A DNA stretch of 64,000 bases from Ectobius pallidus (GCA_964059195.1 CAXKWD010000007.1:1736001-1800000), one strand, 5' to 3'; counted from the stretch's first letter, positions 1 to 13,217 are shown. The notes: generated from the sequence alone by a model not told the origin. Numbers and translations are program-made.

Positions 1-821
1 TATATTAGATATCCAGTGGTGATAGAATCAGGGGGTCATATTGTATGAATAGAGTTCCTACTGATATCAACATTATTCTACAACCCTCCGCTACGGCTAT
101 CGCCTTCGCTCCGCGTGCTTAAATATGTGGGTAGTATTACGCATTTAACTATCTGTACCAAATTTGTTACTTAATGAAGTGAGTTGTAGAATTAATTTTA
201 ACGTAACAGATCCCAGCCAAAAGAACAGTGCAGTATAACAGTGAGCTGCATTGCCGGCAAAGCGGATGAATAATGGTGTTGGCAGCATCTTACAGTCGTT
301 CGAAGACAACCAACAGATTGTGTAACCACACAAAGGAACAATTTCAAAACCGTAGTACCAGCTATAGTAGACCCAAAAATAGAAGTTACAAAATTATGGG
401 GAGTAAAGGAAGTAAGAATAGAAGAAATAAATAAATATAAACCAATGTATTTATCCTCTAATCATACAAATTATATTGGATATATTTTAAATTAATATAA
501 AAATTATGATACTACACTATTAATTTAAATGCATATGATTCATCGTGAAAAAGAATATAACAGTTACAACCACTAAATTTTCAGAACAGAGTTTTAAAAA
601 ATCTTTGAAAAGACAAAAGCCAAGGAAATTCACAGGAAGGAAAGAGGAATGACTGATTGATCAAATAAATTCCTTTATTGAATTGATCGAAATGGTGCAG
701 GGCGGTTTAAACGATTATAATATCCAGTGACATAGCGGTGATGAGTTATGGAAAATAAACAAGTCCTACAAACCCGGCATTTGCCTTTGTGAACGAGGAT
801 CCATGAAAAACCCAAGTCAAT
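1..821. other. Unassigned AT-rich sequence
   Basis: No gene is visible. The first bases, TATATTAGAT, match the 3' tail of the insertion that ends near 9511, so the window may open at the end of another copy of that family. The short ORFs show no recognisable motif. Confidence 0.4.
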
Positions 822-1555
822 TGGATGGCCACGAGGTTTGATTTGAACCCAAGACCTCTCCCCTATTACCCTATACCACCTCGCTCTAATTGGTTTTAGT
901 GTGTTCATTAGGACCAACGTATACTCTATTTCACAACAATAAATAGATTATAGTATTCTTGTTACTATGGGCAACAAAAGAATATTCATATTTTAATCAA
1001 AATGTGTGTTCTGAAATTCGCATTTGAGCCGTACTTATTTCGTTTTTATCTTGGTACCTATTAATTTTTATAAAGAAATGTGTTAAACAAAAAAATGTTC
1101 ATTTTAATTTTCTCTACAACTTTACTGTGGTAGGTTTTCATGAATCGCCTACTGTAATGGAGATAATCTAGAAAAATTGAAAATGGGTACGAGTAGTATC
1201 CCTAAGTCTTTTTTACAGAAAAAGGACACAGCCATTTTATTAGTCATAGATAGATATATTGAGTTTTATTTTTTTATTAAAATGTTAACCTTTTTTTTTT
1301 CAATTAAATTTTTTTAAACGTTTAAATGTAAAGTACTCTTAATATTTCAGTTATAAAAACCAAATTCTAGGCAGTTCAATAAAATTCCGAAAAAGTCCTT
1401 AATTCAAAAAATGCAATCAACCGTTTACCCGCTGTGCTTGTTCACAGACAGAAAGAGGGACGGACAGATGGTTAGATGCCATTCCAGACACACTTTTTTC
1501 AGTTTCTAGGCATCGTGAAGTGTGTTTTCCTGGTGTTATCTTAATTTTGATTTTT
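822..1555 (+). repeat. Interspersed repeat, copy 1 (pairs with 3109-3820)
   Basis: This segment aligns by eye along most of its length with 3109-3820. Shared blocks include GGCCACGAGGTTTGATTTGA, TAGTATTCTTGTTACTATGG and GTGTTTTCCTGGTGTTAT near the far end. The copies are clearly diverged by substitutions and indels. No ORF and no terminal signature was recognised, so the class is unknown. Confidence 0.7.
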
Positions 1556-2942
1556 TGTCACGATCTCATCTACTCTTATACAATTCAACGGCCCTAAATA
1601 GCGTGCTCACTCACTCACCCGCTTCGTGAAACATTGGGTATACTCGGTGATGTTCGTCTCTCGCAGTCTAAACTTTCACGAAAAGTACAAAATTAGGAAA
1701 ACCGTTTCTTTATTATATAAAGCCTAAGTGAAATGAACACAATGAACAAATATTCTAATTTTATTTTTACTTACAATTGTCATAGCTCTGAACCACAAAC
1801 ATTTTTAATATACTGCCAGTGTAAATTTCTTAAAAATCCTGGAGTCAATTAATAATGGCGGGTGAAGCCGCGGGGACCAGCTGAAAAAAATTGATGGTTT
1901 AACTCTTGAAATATCGCTGATAATAAAAATCCAAACAAACCATTCCTTCCCTTGAAACATTATGTAATTTCTAAAAATTACACTGAATTGATCAAATAAA
2001 ATTCACATCATATTCATCTGTCAACAAACAGTTGAGAAACAATACGTATTATGTGTTCACAGGTCGCTTTGGAACTGCATAATCGAATCTGAGATCGTTT
2101 TACCAGGCAGCGTGGAATGTACTCTGAAGCCGGAATTTTAGGTGTTTCATTAATTATTAATGGTTTAGTTTATGAATGATTCGCGTGCAAGTGTTAATAA
2201 ATATAATGCTTTAATAATTATTATACTCTTAATTTTTCATTTTTTTATTAATTATCGAGGCGAAGCCACGGGCACCTGCTAGTATACTAATATATGCAAG
2301 AAAGTAAAAAGAAATATGATACTGAGTGCCATTCCATACAACTCACACATTTGAAATAATGAAATCGCAGGTCCAAAGTCACATGTAAATCTGACCTGGC
2401 AGGGAAACCCGACCATAAGGCGAAAAATAAATTTTCTGATTTGAATGGATTCAATTTCAGCATAAAATTCTGCAAGTTCTAAAAAAGAAATTATACTTCT
2501 AGCTCAAATTGTTATTGTTCAAAAAGTATAATTTATGCTTATTGATCTCCAAACTTTTCCATGATTTAAACATCGGTTTCACAATAGTGTGATAGCATAG
2601 CAAGTGTTTCTGTTGCCCTTAATGACATTAGGGACCTTGCTAAATTTCCATTGCGATCTAAAAGTGCAAACCTCTTTACTATGGTTCGCAATGCTGTCTT
2701 TGTGTTTGTTGTGATCAGAGAATGTAGTACAAGAATGGAACCTTTAGATGGTGTCAACATCTAAATAAATGGTGTAAAATATGTTGCACAAACTGTCTCG
2801 CATATACGTGTCAAGAGCTGGCACAGATAAAAGTAAATTATAAAGACAATTAAATTTTACTTATTACATTTTCATAAAACTAGTAAGTATCTAGAACGGA
2901 AGGCATCAGGGTCGACCTTTATGTTCAACACTTTTACCATGA

Positions 2943-2976
<34 letters not shown>

Positions 2977-3108
2977 GCAATAATAACTTTGGATTTGCAT
3001 GGTTTTCTCAATTTCAAAGGCCAAAATGCAGGATACATTGAGATATAGCCGAACAATAGCAGCAAATGCTGAACGAATGAGTTATTACAAGAGCCTACTG
3101 GTAAATTT
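1556..3108. other. Unassigned sequence with two GC-rich element heads
   Basis: There is no supported gene. Two GC-rich motifs, near 1858-1882 (GCGGGTGAAGCCGCGGGGACC) and 2258-2285 (CGAAGCCACGGGCACCTGCT), resemble in reverse complement the heads of common arthropod non-autonomous elements. They suggest element ends or fragments here. Confidence 0.35.
2943..2976. repeat. (AAT)n microsatellite
   Basis: An uninterrupted run of TAA/AAT triplets, about eleven units, continuing imperfectly as GCAATAATAAC. Confidence 0.95.
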
Positions 3109-3820
3109 GGGTGGCCACGAGGTTTGATTTGAACCCAGGACCTGTTCCCTACTATCTTCTACCACCTCACAGTAATTGATTTTGGTGTGTTCATTACAAC
3201 TGTGGTAAACTGACTAGGCCTACATTTCACAACAATATCTAGATTATAGTATTCTTGTTACTATGGGCAACAGAAGAATATTCATATTTTAATCAAAATG
3301 TATGTTCTGAAATTCGTTTTTATCTTGATATAAAGAAATGTATTTAACAAAAAATATTCCATTTTAATTTTCTCTAGAACTTGACTGTGCTAAGTTTTCA
3401 TGTAGGCCTATCACCCAATTTAATAGAGGTAGCCTAGAAGAGTTGAAAATGGATTTGAGTCAAGTACACCCTAAGTGATTTTTACAGAAAAACAGATATA
3501 GCCATTTCATTAGTCTTATATAGAAGTTTCAGATTTCACATTGTTATTAAAATCGTTAGAGCCATTTTTTTCGAAAATCAAAATTTTGACAAAAATTTTC
3601 ATGCAAAGTCCCCTTAAAATGTTGTCAGTTATAAAAACTAATTTCAGGGCGGTTTGATGAAATTCCAAAAAAGTCCTTAATTCAAGAAATAAAGTAAATA
3701 CAATGGACCATTTACCCACTGTGCTTGTCCACAGATGGACAGATGTCATTCCAAAAATACTTCTTTTGGTACCTAGGTATCATGAAACATGTTTTCCCGG
3801 TGTTATTTCAGTTTCAATTT
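3109..3820 (+). repeat. Interspersed repeat, copy 2 (pairs with 822-1555)
   Basis: Second copy of the repeat at 822-1555, in the same orientation about 2.3 kb away. The internal order of blocks is the same, with small indels. The 85-codon ORF that starts at 3703 lies in this repeat, has no matching ORF in the other copy, and is not considered a gene. Confidence 0.7.
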
Positions 3821-6338
3821 ATCTCTATACTACATATATGCGAGAAAATAAAATTGACATTTTACACCCTAATAGCTGTTTTTTACTGTTAAGCAGAAAC
3901 GTGTTTACAGACTTATGGTTGGGTATTCCTGGTACAGTCACATATCTTGACCTGACATGATTCTTCTCCTATTATTATTATTGTTATAATGTTATATGGA
4001 ATCAAACACAAGTGATGATATGTGCAGGACTATTCACAGAATGAAACATGTAATCAATAAATAAGTGGCTTCCAGCATTTGTGTTATTGTAAGGTACATG
4101 GATAATCAATGGTGATTGTGACGCATGGCGTACTCTGTCAACCACTGTTCATATAGAAATAACTTGTACATGTCAGATGCACATACATTTTACACTTTTA
4201 AAAAATTCAATGTGCAAATATAATTATGGTAATTATTGTAAGCGATACATTTAAAGCCTCGCTACTGTCATCACCAACGTGAATTTCTTCTTCTTTCTCC
4301 TCTGCAGTTTTGTAGCCAGGGTCAAGTTTCAGAGGGAGCCATCACCACCCCAATCATAACCAAATAATTTATTAGACACTGAAATTACAACAAACTATAC
4401 ACTTTTACACAAATGTGGAAGGATTAAACACTTATTTACCTGATATGTAATACAAACATCAACTCTTTCTGATCGTAATACTGTGCGATGTTAAACGTGA
4501 GAAACATATCTCTACTGTGGCAGTACTAGCTGGAATAGTCAATGCCACATCAGCTAAAACCTGAAACCCTCCATATTTATTCCAACTGGAGTTAAGCTGC
4601 AATATTTTCCAATTGCTTCCGGTTTTCACTGTCTTTCTTTTTCCCAGCAGAGGCTTTAAATTTTAAATAAAAGCTATTAATTAAAAAGAAAGAAAAAAAA
4701 AACTCTGAAGTATTGCTGAATAGATTTTTATGATTATATGTGCTAATCTAGGGGGGATAGAAACATTTTTTCCTTCTGAATTTTGCTTTATAAAACAAGT
4801 TAGAAAAAATAATGAATTATTACATGTATTTACAAAGTAATTTTGATAAATGATTTTATTAACCAAGAACACCACATGAATTTCACTTTACATTACTGGT
4901 CGCATGGTTGACACTATCAACCAATGACCCGCTGACTAAAATTGAATTTGAATCATTCTGTACATGTAACTCCCATGTAGCCTGCATAATTTAAGCGTTG
5001 AACAGTGGTTGCCTCAGTGCACCTGCAGTTAATAGCACGTGCACAGTGATGTTCGTCCTCGCATAGTTGTGACCAGCTGATTCTGTCTGGTTTGATCTCG
5101 GTCGACTTGCTCAATCTCCTGAATGGTTTAGCCTCTGAAGCTCGTTGTGAGGTGCGAGCCTGGACTTCCTTCTCTTCCGATGCTCATCTCATTTCTCCAT
5201 ACTAGGCTGTGAGCATGTAGTCAATGTCTGTGTTGTGTAGTTTTGTGTCCTCTGTTGACAAATAAAAATTTTAAAACTTGATTAAAACCACAATAAACGA
5301 AATGGTGTGTCATTTCTCCTATTCTTCCACGCATGACTCACAATTTTAGGGTAAAACGACATTTACATGTAGCATTTTCCAAAGAATTCTGTTGAAGCAA
5401 TAACGTAACACAGATACAAAAAGGAAGGCTGAATGCTGAGTTTGCAGAGATGGGCAGAACACTGTGAACGAATCAATGAATGAATAACATAAAAGAATGC
5501 ATTTCACTCATCTTTATTGTACAATTTCTTTAATCTAAATGAAAACAAACTCTGAAATAATAAGTCAATAAATATTGAGATCAGTATGGCACTTTGCATT
5601 ATATGCACATATTTTCCCCTTTGGCCTTCTCCGGTTTAAATGATGACATGGTAGAAGTACATGATATGCCAAATCCATTAAAAAAAACACTTAAATACGC
5701 CAAATAATACAACACATCTATGTTAATGGCCACATGCACACACACCATTCCATAGACTTAACAGTAACTTGAAAGTCGAAAGGTACATCTGGAACATTTC
5801 TCTGCTGCTTTGCACTTTCAAAGATCATTTGGCAATGGGTACACTAGATACATACATAGGACAGTTCTGTACCAATGACAATAACACAAAAATTCATTCG
5901 ATAGAAAATGAAACAATTGTGGGACAAATGACGTCCTGTGTAGGACATCTACAAAATACCTTAAAATGTGAGACAGTTGTTCACCTTAATCCCAGAACAG
6001 CTAGTGAAGAAAGCTTATAGTGCTGTTCCACTAGTATTGGAAATGTGGCAAACCTGTACTTGTGTAAAGAAATAAATGCTTGCCACCACAACCTTCCTTT
6101 CTACTGACAGGTCTATGGTGAATTTGAATATTTTCAAGAGCTGGATTAAGGAAGAAGCTTCACATTGGTACATTTCTAACAAATTGATGATTAACTTATC
6201 AAGGATAAAACTCAATTTTCTATTTAAAAAAAAGCGTAACATAATTTAAATTCTGTGAAATTATTAGGAATACATGTCGACATGAAGCTATTGTAGCATG
6301 ATTGTATTGACAGTAAGAGACTAGCTAGAGTTATTGCA
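3821..6338. other. No gene recognised
   Basis: About 2.5 kb without a supported gene. Around 5030-5220 the sequence is more GC-rich than its surroundings and might be an old exon or element fragment, but no frame gives a recognisable protein. Confidence 0.4.
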
Positions 6339-6347
6339 TTTCCAGCT

Positions 6348-7974
6348 CAAGGCTAGTATATGAAAGGTTGTCTCGTTCAACGCGCATGCGCATTGAGCAC
6401 GATGGATGTGACGTGGCCCCTAGCCCTGTACGAGGATTTAAACAGCTACATACATTGGCAAAGATGGGAATAAAACTTATTTTTAACTACAATAATTCAT
6501 GTTTCCGTAAAGATAGACAACATATGATCGTGCAAGGGGTATAGTTTAATAGAGGGAGTGCTCAGGCCTCAAATGAATAGGCTGTAACAAAATATAATGA
6601 GACGTTTGAAACAAAATATTTAAGCTGCTGGTTTCTGTAAAACATACTGTTGATGACAAAATAAAGAAAACACACAAACACCCTACATTTCTCTTTAAAT
6701 TTATTGGGGTACTTTTACAACTCTTGTTTGGTTATAACTCAGAAAATGGGAAGTAGCCTATACGAGGCAAGTTGACCCTTCTGTAAATAATCCATTATTC
6801 ATATACATTTCCAGTAGAAACTTAAAGGGCCTGTCCAATTTGTTGATTATCATGGACATTGAACATTTTATTTATGAACTCCCCTAATAAAACATCTTTC
6901 AGAAACTGAATAACTACAAGTACTCAAAAACCTGACTGGGGGGGATATTCAACAATGGATCTGTTGTTAACTGCAAAAGAATGGAAAACTAGAAGCCAAC
7001 TTCTTACTGAAGGTGAGTTTATCACTTTTTCTCATTATTTTATTATAAGCGTGTCTTAAAATCCATTTTTACATGAAAAATATTACTAAATTACTCAGTA
7101 TTGAATCTTGGACTGTTCAACTATTTAAATGCTGCCGGTTGGTATACATTTAAAGATAAACCTATTAACATTTATGACGTGATCACTTTGAATCATTTGT
7201 AAATGTTTATTTCAAAATGTTCTACAAACAGGACACACACTGGTTTGTAATATAATTATTATTACTCCGTGCGCACATTTTATTTGGTTACATCTTCCAG
7301 TTTTTTGCCTATGGAAACCATTATTTCAAGTTGTTAACTTTTAAAACTTCTATTCTTCTTTGGTTTTAATAATTGTTTAGTATCTATGATTACATGCTCT
7401 GTAATTTAATTGTGACAAATGCATTGCAATCAGAAGTGTCTTGGTTCATCTTATAGACGTTTAATTTAACTTAATTTCATGTAAAATAAATATAGAAAAT
7501 ACACAACTGCACTTTGATCTAATTTTCTAAGTCAAGACGAATAACGCAAAGTATACTAAAGTTTATTCTTTTCAAGCCTCCTTCCATAATTTAGATTAAT
7601 TTACCTGAAATAAGTAAACATGCCTAGAAATGTAAAATAAAAAACCTTTCAAGCATAATCTAAGTTATATCTACTAGACTACTTTTTTCTGAGTCAGACA
7701 ACCTTTTTCCTAACTTCGTAAAGCAGTACTATTCTTATTTGTACCTGTATTAAATATTTATTTTATTTTGTGTTAAATCCTCTTTATATGTAGGATAGTA
7801 TGCATTCTATCATCACCTCAGAAATATGTATTATTGTTGTTAAAACGATGGTGTTTTCGTGTTATTTCTTCTTGTCATGCCATTGTGTATAGCTAGGGGC
7901 GACGTCACACAGCGGTGTAGGACTCTCCCCACAGCTCTTACGGGAATGAGGCAACCTTGTATATACTAGCCTTG
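6348..7974. mobile_element. MULE-like TIR element with 9-bp TSD
   Basis: The ends are inverted: CAAGGCTAGTATAT at the left and ATATACTAGCCTTG at the right, with imperfect inverted similarity over roughly 90 bp. The element is flanked by an exact 9-bp direct repeat TTTCCAGCT (6339-6347 and 7975-7983). A 9-bp TSD with long imperfect TIRs is typical of Mutator-like elements, so that class is inferred. The 1.6-kb interior has no transposase ORF, so the copy is non-autonomous. Confidence 0.6.
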
Positions 7975-8021
7975 TTTCCAGCTTATGTTTGAGTTGCTGT
8001 TTTGCATTGTATTGCGTTATG

Positions 8022-9645
8022 GAAGCTCTGTTCTGAAGATATTACTCATACAGTAAGAAGACTTGCTTCAGTGTGCTATTTGATTTATAGATTAGCTAGG
8101 TTGGTTAATCGCGAAGTGCTTCTAAAAGTGTACTATGGATGTTTCAATAGTATTTTGAACTATGGTATAATTTTTTGGGGTGGTTGTACTGAAGCAGACA
8201 GACTCTTTTTACTTCAGAAGCGAGTTGTAAGGACTATGTGTGGCATCCATTGGCTCACTCATTGCAAGCCCTTATTTAGTTCTAATAATAATATTTTAAC
8301 GTTGACTTCTCTTTTTGTTATGGAATCGGCCCTTTATGTAAGACACAACCCCGAAGTCTTTTTAAGAAACAATATGATACATGCCTATAATACTAGAAAT
8401 TCTGAGATGTTACATGTGCCGCAAATAAGAAAAGCTTTGACTAGCAAGAGCCCTTACTGCAATAGTGTTAAAGTATACAATGCACTTCCAGCATTTATTC
8501 TTAACTAGCTGAAAAGGCCCGGCGTTGCCCGGGCTTTGTATTTTGTAATTTGAAATTAACTTTTGGAGGGCTTTCGATTTTGAAACTCTAGGTGCTTATA
8601 TAATTTGTATGTAAAACTTGAAATGAAGAAAAAGATTTATCACACTCAAACTATTCCATCAGAAAACGCTAGATATAGCTTTTTATGGCTCATAGAGGAT
8701 GTCGAAAGCTGCATTCCGTTGCTTCTACACATCATGTTTGGGACGATTTGAAATAAGAAGAAACATAAATTAAATAAGATTGTATTGACTTGACGGAAAA
8801 TTTTATTTCTCATTCTCATGTTACCATACAACCGTTTTGGTTCTGAAATAAGAGAAATGCAGTATCACTTTCATACTTTCCTCCCCTAAAATCCGGGACA
8901 TAAAATACTGCGAGCATAGGACTCAAAATGTTCCATCCCATGCTTAGGGCCTATGATAAACATCCTTATTTCTCAACTAATACAAAGCATACAGCTATGG
9001 ATAACGTATAAGCGGAAAGGATTGTTTACCTACTTCTGATATAGCATACTCACACACTTAAGTTATCCCAGCAATACGACCTCTTATTCTACATCAAAAT
9101 GTGAAATGAGAAAATATTTCTTGTGTCGAGGGTAGAGAAAGTTATGTGACTGCATTACAATGTGCTTTATTCTCGTGGATTTTATTCTTCAAGAATTATT
9201 TTTACAAAACGTTAGCATCAGAATTCGTTAAAGTCCAATGTTATGTAATGTCCAGAGCCCTATATGAACTGTGTAAACAATACACTGTTGTCTTGACAAC
9301 TGAATGGGATTTCATTTTGTTTGCATAATATTCTCAGAAATTATATAATTTTCAAGGGAAGGACTGATTTGTTTCAATTTTAATGTTGACAGTTATACTT
9401 CCCGGGCTTAACTGGGTATGTGTGCAAAGTGTCGTGTAAATTGGTAAAGAAATGTAGATTTGTATAAGGAACAAACATACATACATACACACTTTCGATT
9501 TTATATATTAGATGAACCTTGTATTAATAAGTTTAAGTATTTACTGAAGTGTTATTTAGTGGATAAGGCATTTTATAGTTTACACGAATTCTATGATTGT
9601 ACAGCCACTGAATGTAAAAATTGACAACTGTGTCACCCTGGTGAT
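8022..9645 (+). pseudogene. CR1/L2-like LINE reverse transcriptase, C-terminal remnant
   Basis: From 8022 to 8504 the plus strand encodes the thumb and C-terminal part of a non-LTR reverse transcriptase. Recognisable pieces are a YGIIFWGG block, an LLQKRVVRTM block and a YNTRNSEMLHVPQIRK block, which line up with the end of the 668-residue LINE ORF at 45921-47927. The reading is interrupted at about 8505 and resumes at about 9512 with a segment including KAFYSLHEFYD, which corresponds to the usual last residues. The intervening ~1 kb is a later insertion. Polymerase active-site motifs are absent, so this is a 5'-truncated dead copy. A short A-rich tail (AATAAAGAAAGAAA) follows near 9660. Confidence 0.8.
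8505..9511 (+). mobile_element. Non-autonomous element inserted in a LINE (class unclear)
   Basis: This ~1-kb block interrupts the LINE reading frame. It begins with the GC-rich head CTAGCTGAAAAGGCCCGGCG and ends with CATACATACATACA followed by TTTTATATATTAGAT. Similar GC-rich heads with CATA/TATTAG tails are common in arthropod non-autonomous elements, but I cannot assign it to a Helitron, SINE or other class. A clear TSD was not found. The ORFs inside are not convincing. Confidence 0.6.
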
Positions 9646-9739
9646 TCCAACAGGCATAAATAAAGAAAGAAATCATCTCATATGCTTCGTATAATGAACA
9701 TTTTAATTAAGGAATCGCGCACAATGTGCATTATCTTAA

Positions 9740-9877
9740 CCTAAGACTTAACCTACCCAGTCCTGAACCCGGGGAGGGGATCTTTCACTACTGAAAAATA
9801 CCCTACCCGGCCGGGAATCGAACCCGGGCCGCTGGAGTGGAAGGCAGGCGTGCTACCGACTCACCCACGGCGGCGGA
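9740..9877 (-). mobile_element. tRNA-derived SINE fragment
   Basis: On the minus strand there is a pol III A-box-like TGAGTCGGTAGC (9852-9863) and a B-box GGTTCGATTCC (9813-9823), spaced as in a tRNA gene. The head resembles the CCGCCGTGGGTGAG start of common arthropod SINEs. It is not a functional tRNA: the acceptor arms do not pair and the unit runs on into a non-tRNA body. Boundaries are approximate. Confidence 0.7.
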
Positions 9878-10254
9878 CATTGCAAACCCATTTTCATTAG
9901 CTTAGGCCTACTCCTATATATTCGAGTGTTTTGTCCACACTGACCTTACTGTAAACACATGCAAGAAGTAGATATTTATTTTTTTTTCAAATTATGCACT
10001 AAGAGAAAATATTGGATGGTATGCATAAAATGGTAGTAGATACTTTTACCACACTTTTTTAGGGCTATACTAAGATTTTTTCGTATAAAAACCTTAAAAA
10101 AGCTTAATTTCTCTTAGCAAAAAAATTTATAGAGTTGGCCATGATTATATTTTTCTTCAAGCCTTAGATTAAACTATCAAATGTACGCATAAAGTGTAGT
10201 ACACAACTATGCTTTGCAGGTTTTACAATATTTCTAAAGATTGAGTGGTACAAT

Positions 10255-10385
10255 GAATTCCTTTGTAAACATTAGCTCCCTCACAACGTGTATAGATTTA
10301 AGAAAGTTCTTCACTCTTGGCTGGTAAACAATCCCTTTTATAGTGTTGATCTCCTACTGATAACATTAATTTCTAGACTGATATT
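10255..10385 (+). pseudogene. LINE reverse transcriptase, extreme C-terminus
   Basis: One frame reads FKKVLHSWLVNNPFYSVD and ends at a stop near 10385. This matches the last ~40 residues of the LINE at 45921-47927, where the corresponding block is WLLDNPFYGVQEF. Nothing upstream was recognised as RT, so it is a short 5'-truncated copy. Confidence 0.65.
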
Positions 10386-11320
10386 AATGTAATATACGGT
10401 AAGTTAAATGTGTGTTTTGTTTTTTAATTTTTTAATTTTAGCTTTGAGTTAGATTTAATTTTTGCTTTGTTTAAGTCTTTAAGATAGTATTATTTGTAAC
10501 AATTGGCATATTTGGCGTGATCTATAGCATTATTACCCTTTGATGGCATAAACTAATTATTTTCATCTTCCCGCCATTAAATTGTATTATTTTTATGTTG
10601 CCGTTCTGTTTTTTTTCTGCCATGTTTGTGCTTTTATGTTGCATGCTTTGTATATTCTGCAGTCAATTGCTCTGCCGGCATTTGGAGTGCTGCCGTCTTA
10701 GTTTCTTTCCAACTAAATATATTCTTCTTTTAAAGGCCGTATAGTTAAAAATCAAGGTTTAAGATTGTAGCATTAATATTTATTAAGCAGTTCTAAGTAG
10801 TTTCTGGTGACTACTTTTGAATGTAGTAACATATAGTTCTTTTGAACCAGTTTCTGTTGTTTTGTTTACGTTAAATCTGGTTAGAAAAAATTCTTACGAT
10901 TGGCTACACTGATTAGTCGCTTCCTGTTACAGAACACGTTTCTGTCAGTCGTCAAATGGTCATGCACGTTGCTGTGCTTGTGGTAGATAGAATTTGCTTT
11001 TAATTCACTATTCTGAAGCAATGGATGTGGATTTACTGAGTTCTGGTTCAGCGAGAACGTCTCACAAGTTTCTATTAGATCCAAGTTGACTAGAAAATCG
11101 ACCAGAAATCAGCACCCGGTAAGTTAGGTTATGATTGTCATCCTAAAGAAATGACCGAGTCCATAGACACTTCCTGGTACATTATGTAGCTTTTCATCAG
11201 TCCTCGTTTGGGGAAATCAGAAGAGTCTGTGGCACCCTCTGAAAATAGCTGTTTAGGGGTAAGGATCATTTATTATGATCTTGAAATAATGTTGGCTCTG
11301 AAAATAACCGTTTTGGACTT
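10386..11320. other. No gene recognised
   Basis: AT-rich sequence, presumably including the 3' UTR of the LINE remnant. No ORF or repeat signature was identified. Confidence 0.4.
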
Positions 11321-11466
11321 AGGGTTACCAAAAGTCCGTATTTGGCAGGACAAGTTCGGCCGTCCGTACTTATTTCTAAAATCCTGAGAAATGTCCGGTT
11401 TTTTATGAATAAATGAATAGAGAAATGCGCACAATGTGCATTGGTTTCTTTTTCGATTCAGTTTTC

Positions 11467-12171
11467 GGGAAAAACATATATTGCGACTCACCCGAGTCCC
11501 CCACCACTACCGCGTGGAAAGTAGGGGTTTTGGGTGGGGAGAAAAATAATTTATTTTTCCTTTCTTCTCTTCTTCTCTTTCTTTCCTCTCTTCCTCTCTT
11601 CCTCTCACCTCCTCGTCACCCTACCTATCTATCGGAACCTCTAGCGTTATAGCTAGGAGTCTGAACCCACTACGCCGCGAATGACAGTTGAGCAGTGAAG
11701 AAAGATTTCATGTATATATAGGTACTAAGGGTGACTTCATGCATTCGCGAGTGTTAACGCAAGAATCGCTTTTTCAAATTTTGAAATGTTTTGTTTGTTA
11801 CGAAAAGAGTACTGTTGGTGCAAGGGAATTTTTCTGCATCGATTGAGCTATGTTTTATATCATAACACGGCGTTTTTAAAAATTGGGAAATATTATGTAA
11901 ATTTCGATTTTTTATATTATCAAATCGGTGTTTAAAGATCGTGAAATGTGATGTTTGGTACAAGGGTATTTTTTTAATTGTTCGACATTTTCTATAATTC
12001 GTGAAATTTTATTTTGTTTTTTATAATGGTAATTGCAACACAGAAAGTGGCAGTAGCGGCAGTAGCGGCCGGCATGAGCCATAGCTGCGTGCGGGAAGAT
12101 GCGCGGTAGGCGGTGAGGGGAAGCGGCCGATGGAAAGGGGAGCAGGGTGAGTCGGAAAGTATATCCTTGCC
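11467..12171 (-). mobile_element. tRNA-like TIR family, copy E1a (minus orientation)
   Basis: It is flanked by an exact 8-bp TSD CAGTTTTC (11459-11466 and 12172-12179). Termini are GGGAAAAACATATA at the left and, in reverse complement of the right, GGCAAGGATATAC. It is an inverted homologue of the copy at 12385-13217: both contain the motif CCCTTGTACCAA or its complement, the pyrimidine or purine-rich block (11555-11610) and a degenerate tRNA-like segment. No coding capacity is seen. Confidence 0.75.
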
Positions 12172-12384
12172 CAGTTTTCTGTGGTGCAGAACTTTGTTGA
12201 TGATTCGTGCCTTTGCTTGCAATACATTACATGGTATCTGTCACACAGTTCACTGCAACGCTTGCACATGCAGTCTTGTCCTGGTAAGTGATATCCTACT
12301 TTATGACATATCAGATGATGAAAGCCGTGCACCGTGATCCTGGTCATCTCATGTCTGAGGCAGGGTTGGAATGTTTAAAACAAG

Positions 12385-13217
12385 GGCAAGTTAACACTTT
12401 GCGACCCAAGCGGCTCCCCTTTCCATCGGCCCGGTCGCCTTCTCCGCCAGGCAGGCTTCCCCTCCGCCTACCGCGCATCGTCCCGCACGCATCTACCCCG
12501 CTGCCGGCCGCTACTAAGCGCCGGTAATGCAGCTTCCTGTGTTAAGCCGCAGCTTACTCTAATGATTGCCTTGCACCATACATAATATTTCACAATGTTT
12601 AAAAACGATTATGAAAACAAAATAAAATTTCACGAATTATATTAAAACAATACCCTTGTACCAAACATCATATTTCACGATCTTTAAACACCGATTTGAA
12701 AGAACAAAATATTCACAATATATAAAAAATCGAAATTTACATAATATTTCCCAATTTTAAAAAACGCCGTGTTAATTGATGCAGAAAAATTCCCTTGCAC
12801 CAACACTACTCTTTTCATAACAAACAAACCATCTCAAAATTAGAAAACCCGATTCTTGCGTTAACACTCGCTAGCGCCAACTAAATTAGATAACTAAAAT
12901 ATACCGGAACTTCCTTCACTGCTCAACTGTCCTTCGTAGCGTAACGGATAAGTCTCTTGGCTACGATGCTAAGGGTCATGCGTTCGATCCAAAATTTACT
13001 GTTAGGAATAGGTCTCGAATAGGTAGGTAGGGTGAAGAGGAGGTGAGAGGAAGAGACGGGAAAGGAAGAGAATAAAGGAAAAATAAATTATTTTTCTCTT
13101 TCATCATTTCCTTACTAGATGTCGCCACCGTCGCTACTTTCCTAGTAGTTCTAATGCCGCCGCTAGGTTTCTCGTAGTGGTGGGGGGCTCGGTTGGGTCG
13201 TAATGTGTTATTTTCCC
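12385..13217 (+). mobile_element. tRNA-like TIR family, copy E1b
   Basis: The TSD AAAACAAG is exact on both sides (12377-12384 and 13218-13225). TIRs are GGCAAGTTAACAC and, from the right end, GGGAAAATAACAC, with imperfect similarity further in. Internal features are CCCTTGTACCAA near 12650, CCCTTGCACCAA near 12793, a tRNA-like segment at 12935-12990 with the B-box GCGTTCGATCC, and a purine-rich block near 13040-13075. It is non-coding and was probably mobilised in trans. Confidence 0.75.
12935..12990 (+). promoter_or_regulatory. tRNA-like segment with A/B-box motifs inside a TIR element
   Basis: The block TAGCGTAACGGATAAG resembles a pol III A-box region and CGTTCGATCC resembles a B-box, about 45 bp apart. 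Related blocks occur at matching positions in the copies at 16418-16962, 17139-17948 and 23490-24050. It does not fold as a complete tRNA. Pol III use is an inference. Confidence 0.5.

Noticed and set aside
5030..5220. GC-rich block as a host exon
   Set aside because: No frame shows a recognisable protein and no splice pair could be set.
9800..9877. Functional tRNA gene on the minus strand
   Set aside because: Only the A/B boxes fit; acceptor and anticodon stems do not form a complete cloverleaf, and the unit continues into a SINE body.
12935..12990. Functional tRNA genes in the E-family copies
   Set aside because: No acceptor-stem pairing and the B-box decays in copy E4; kept only as a pol III-like element.
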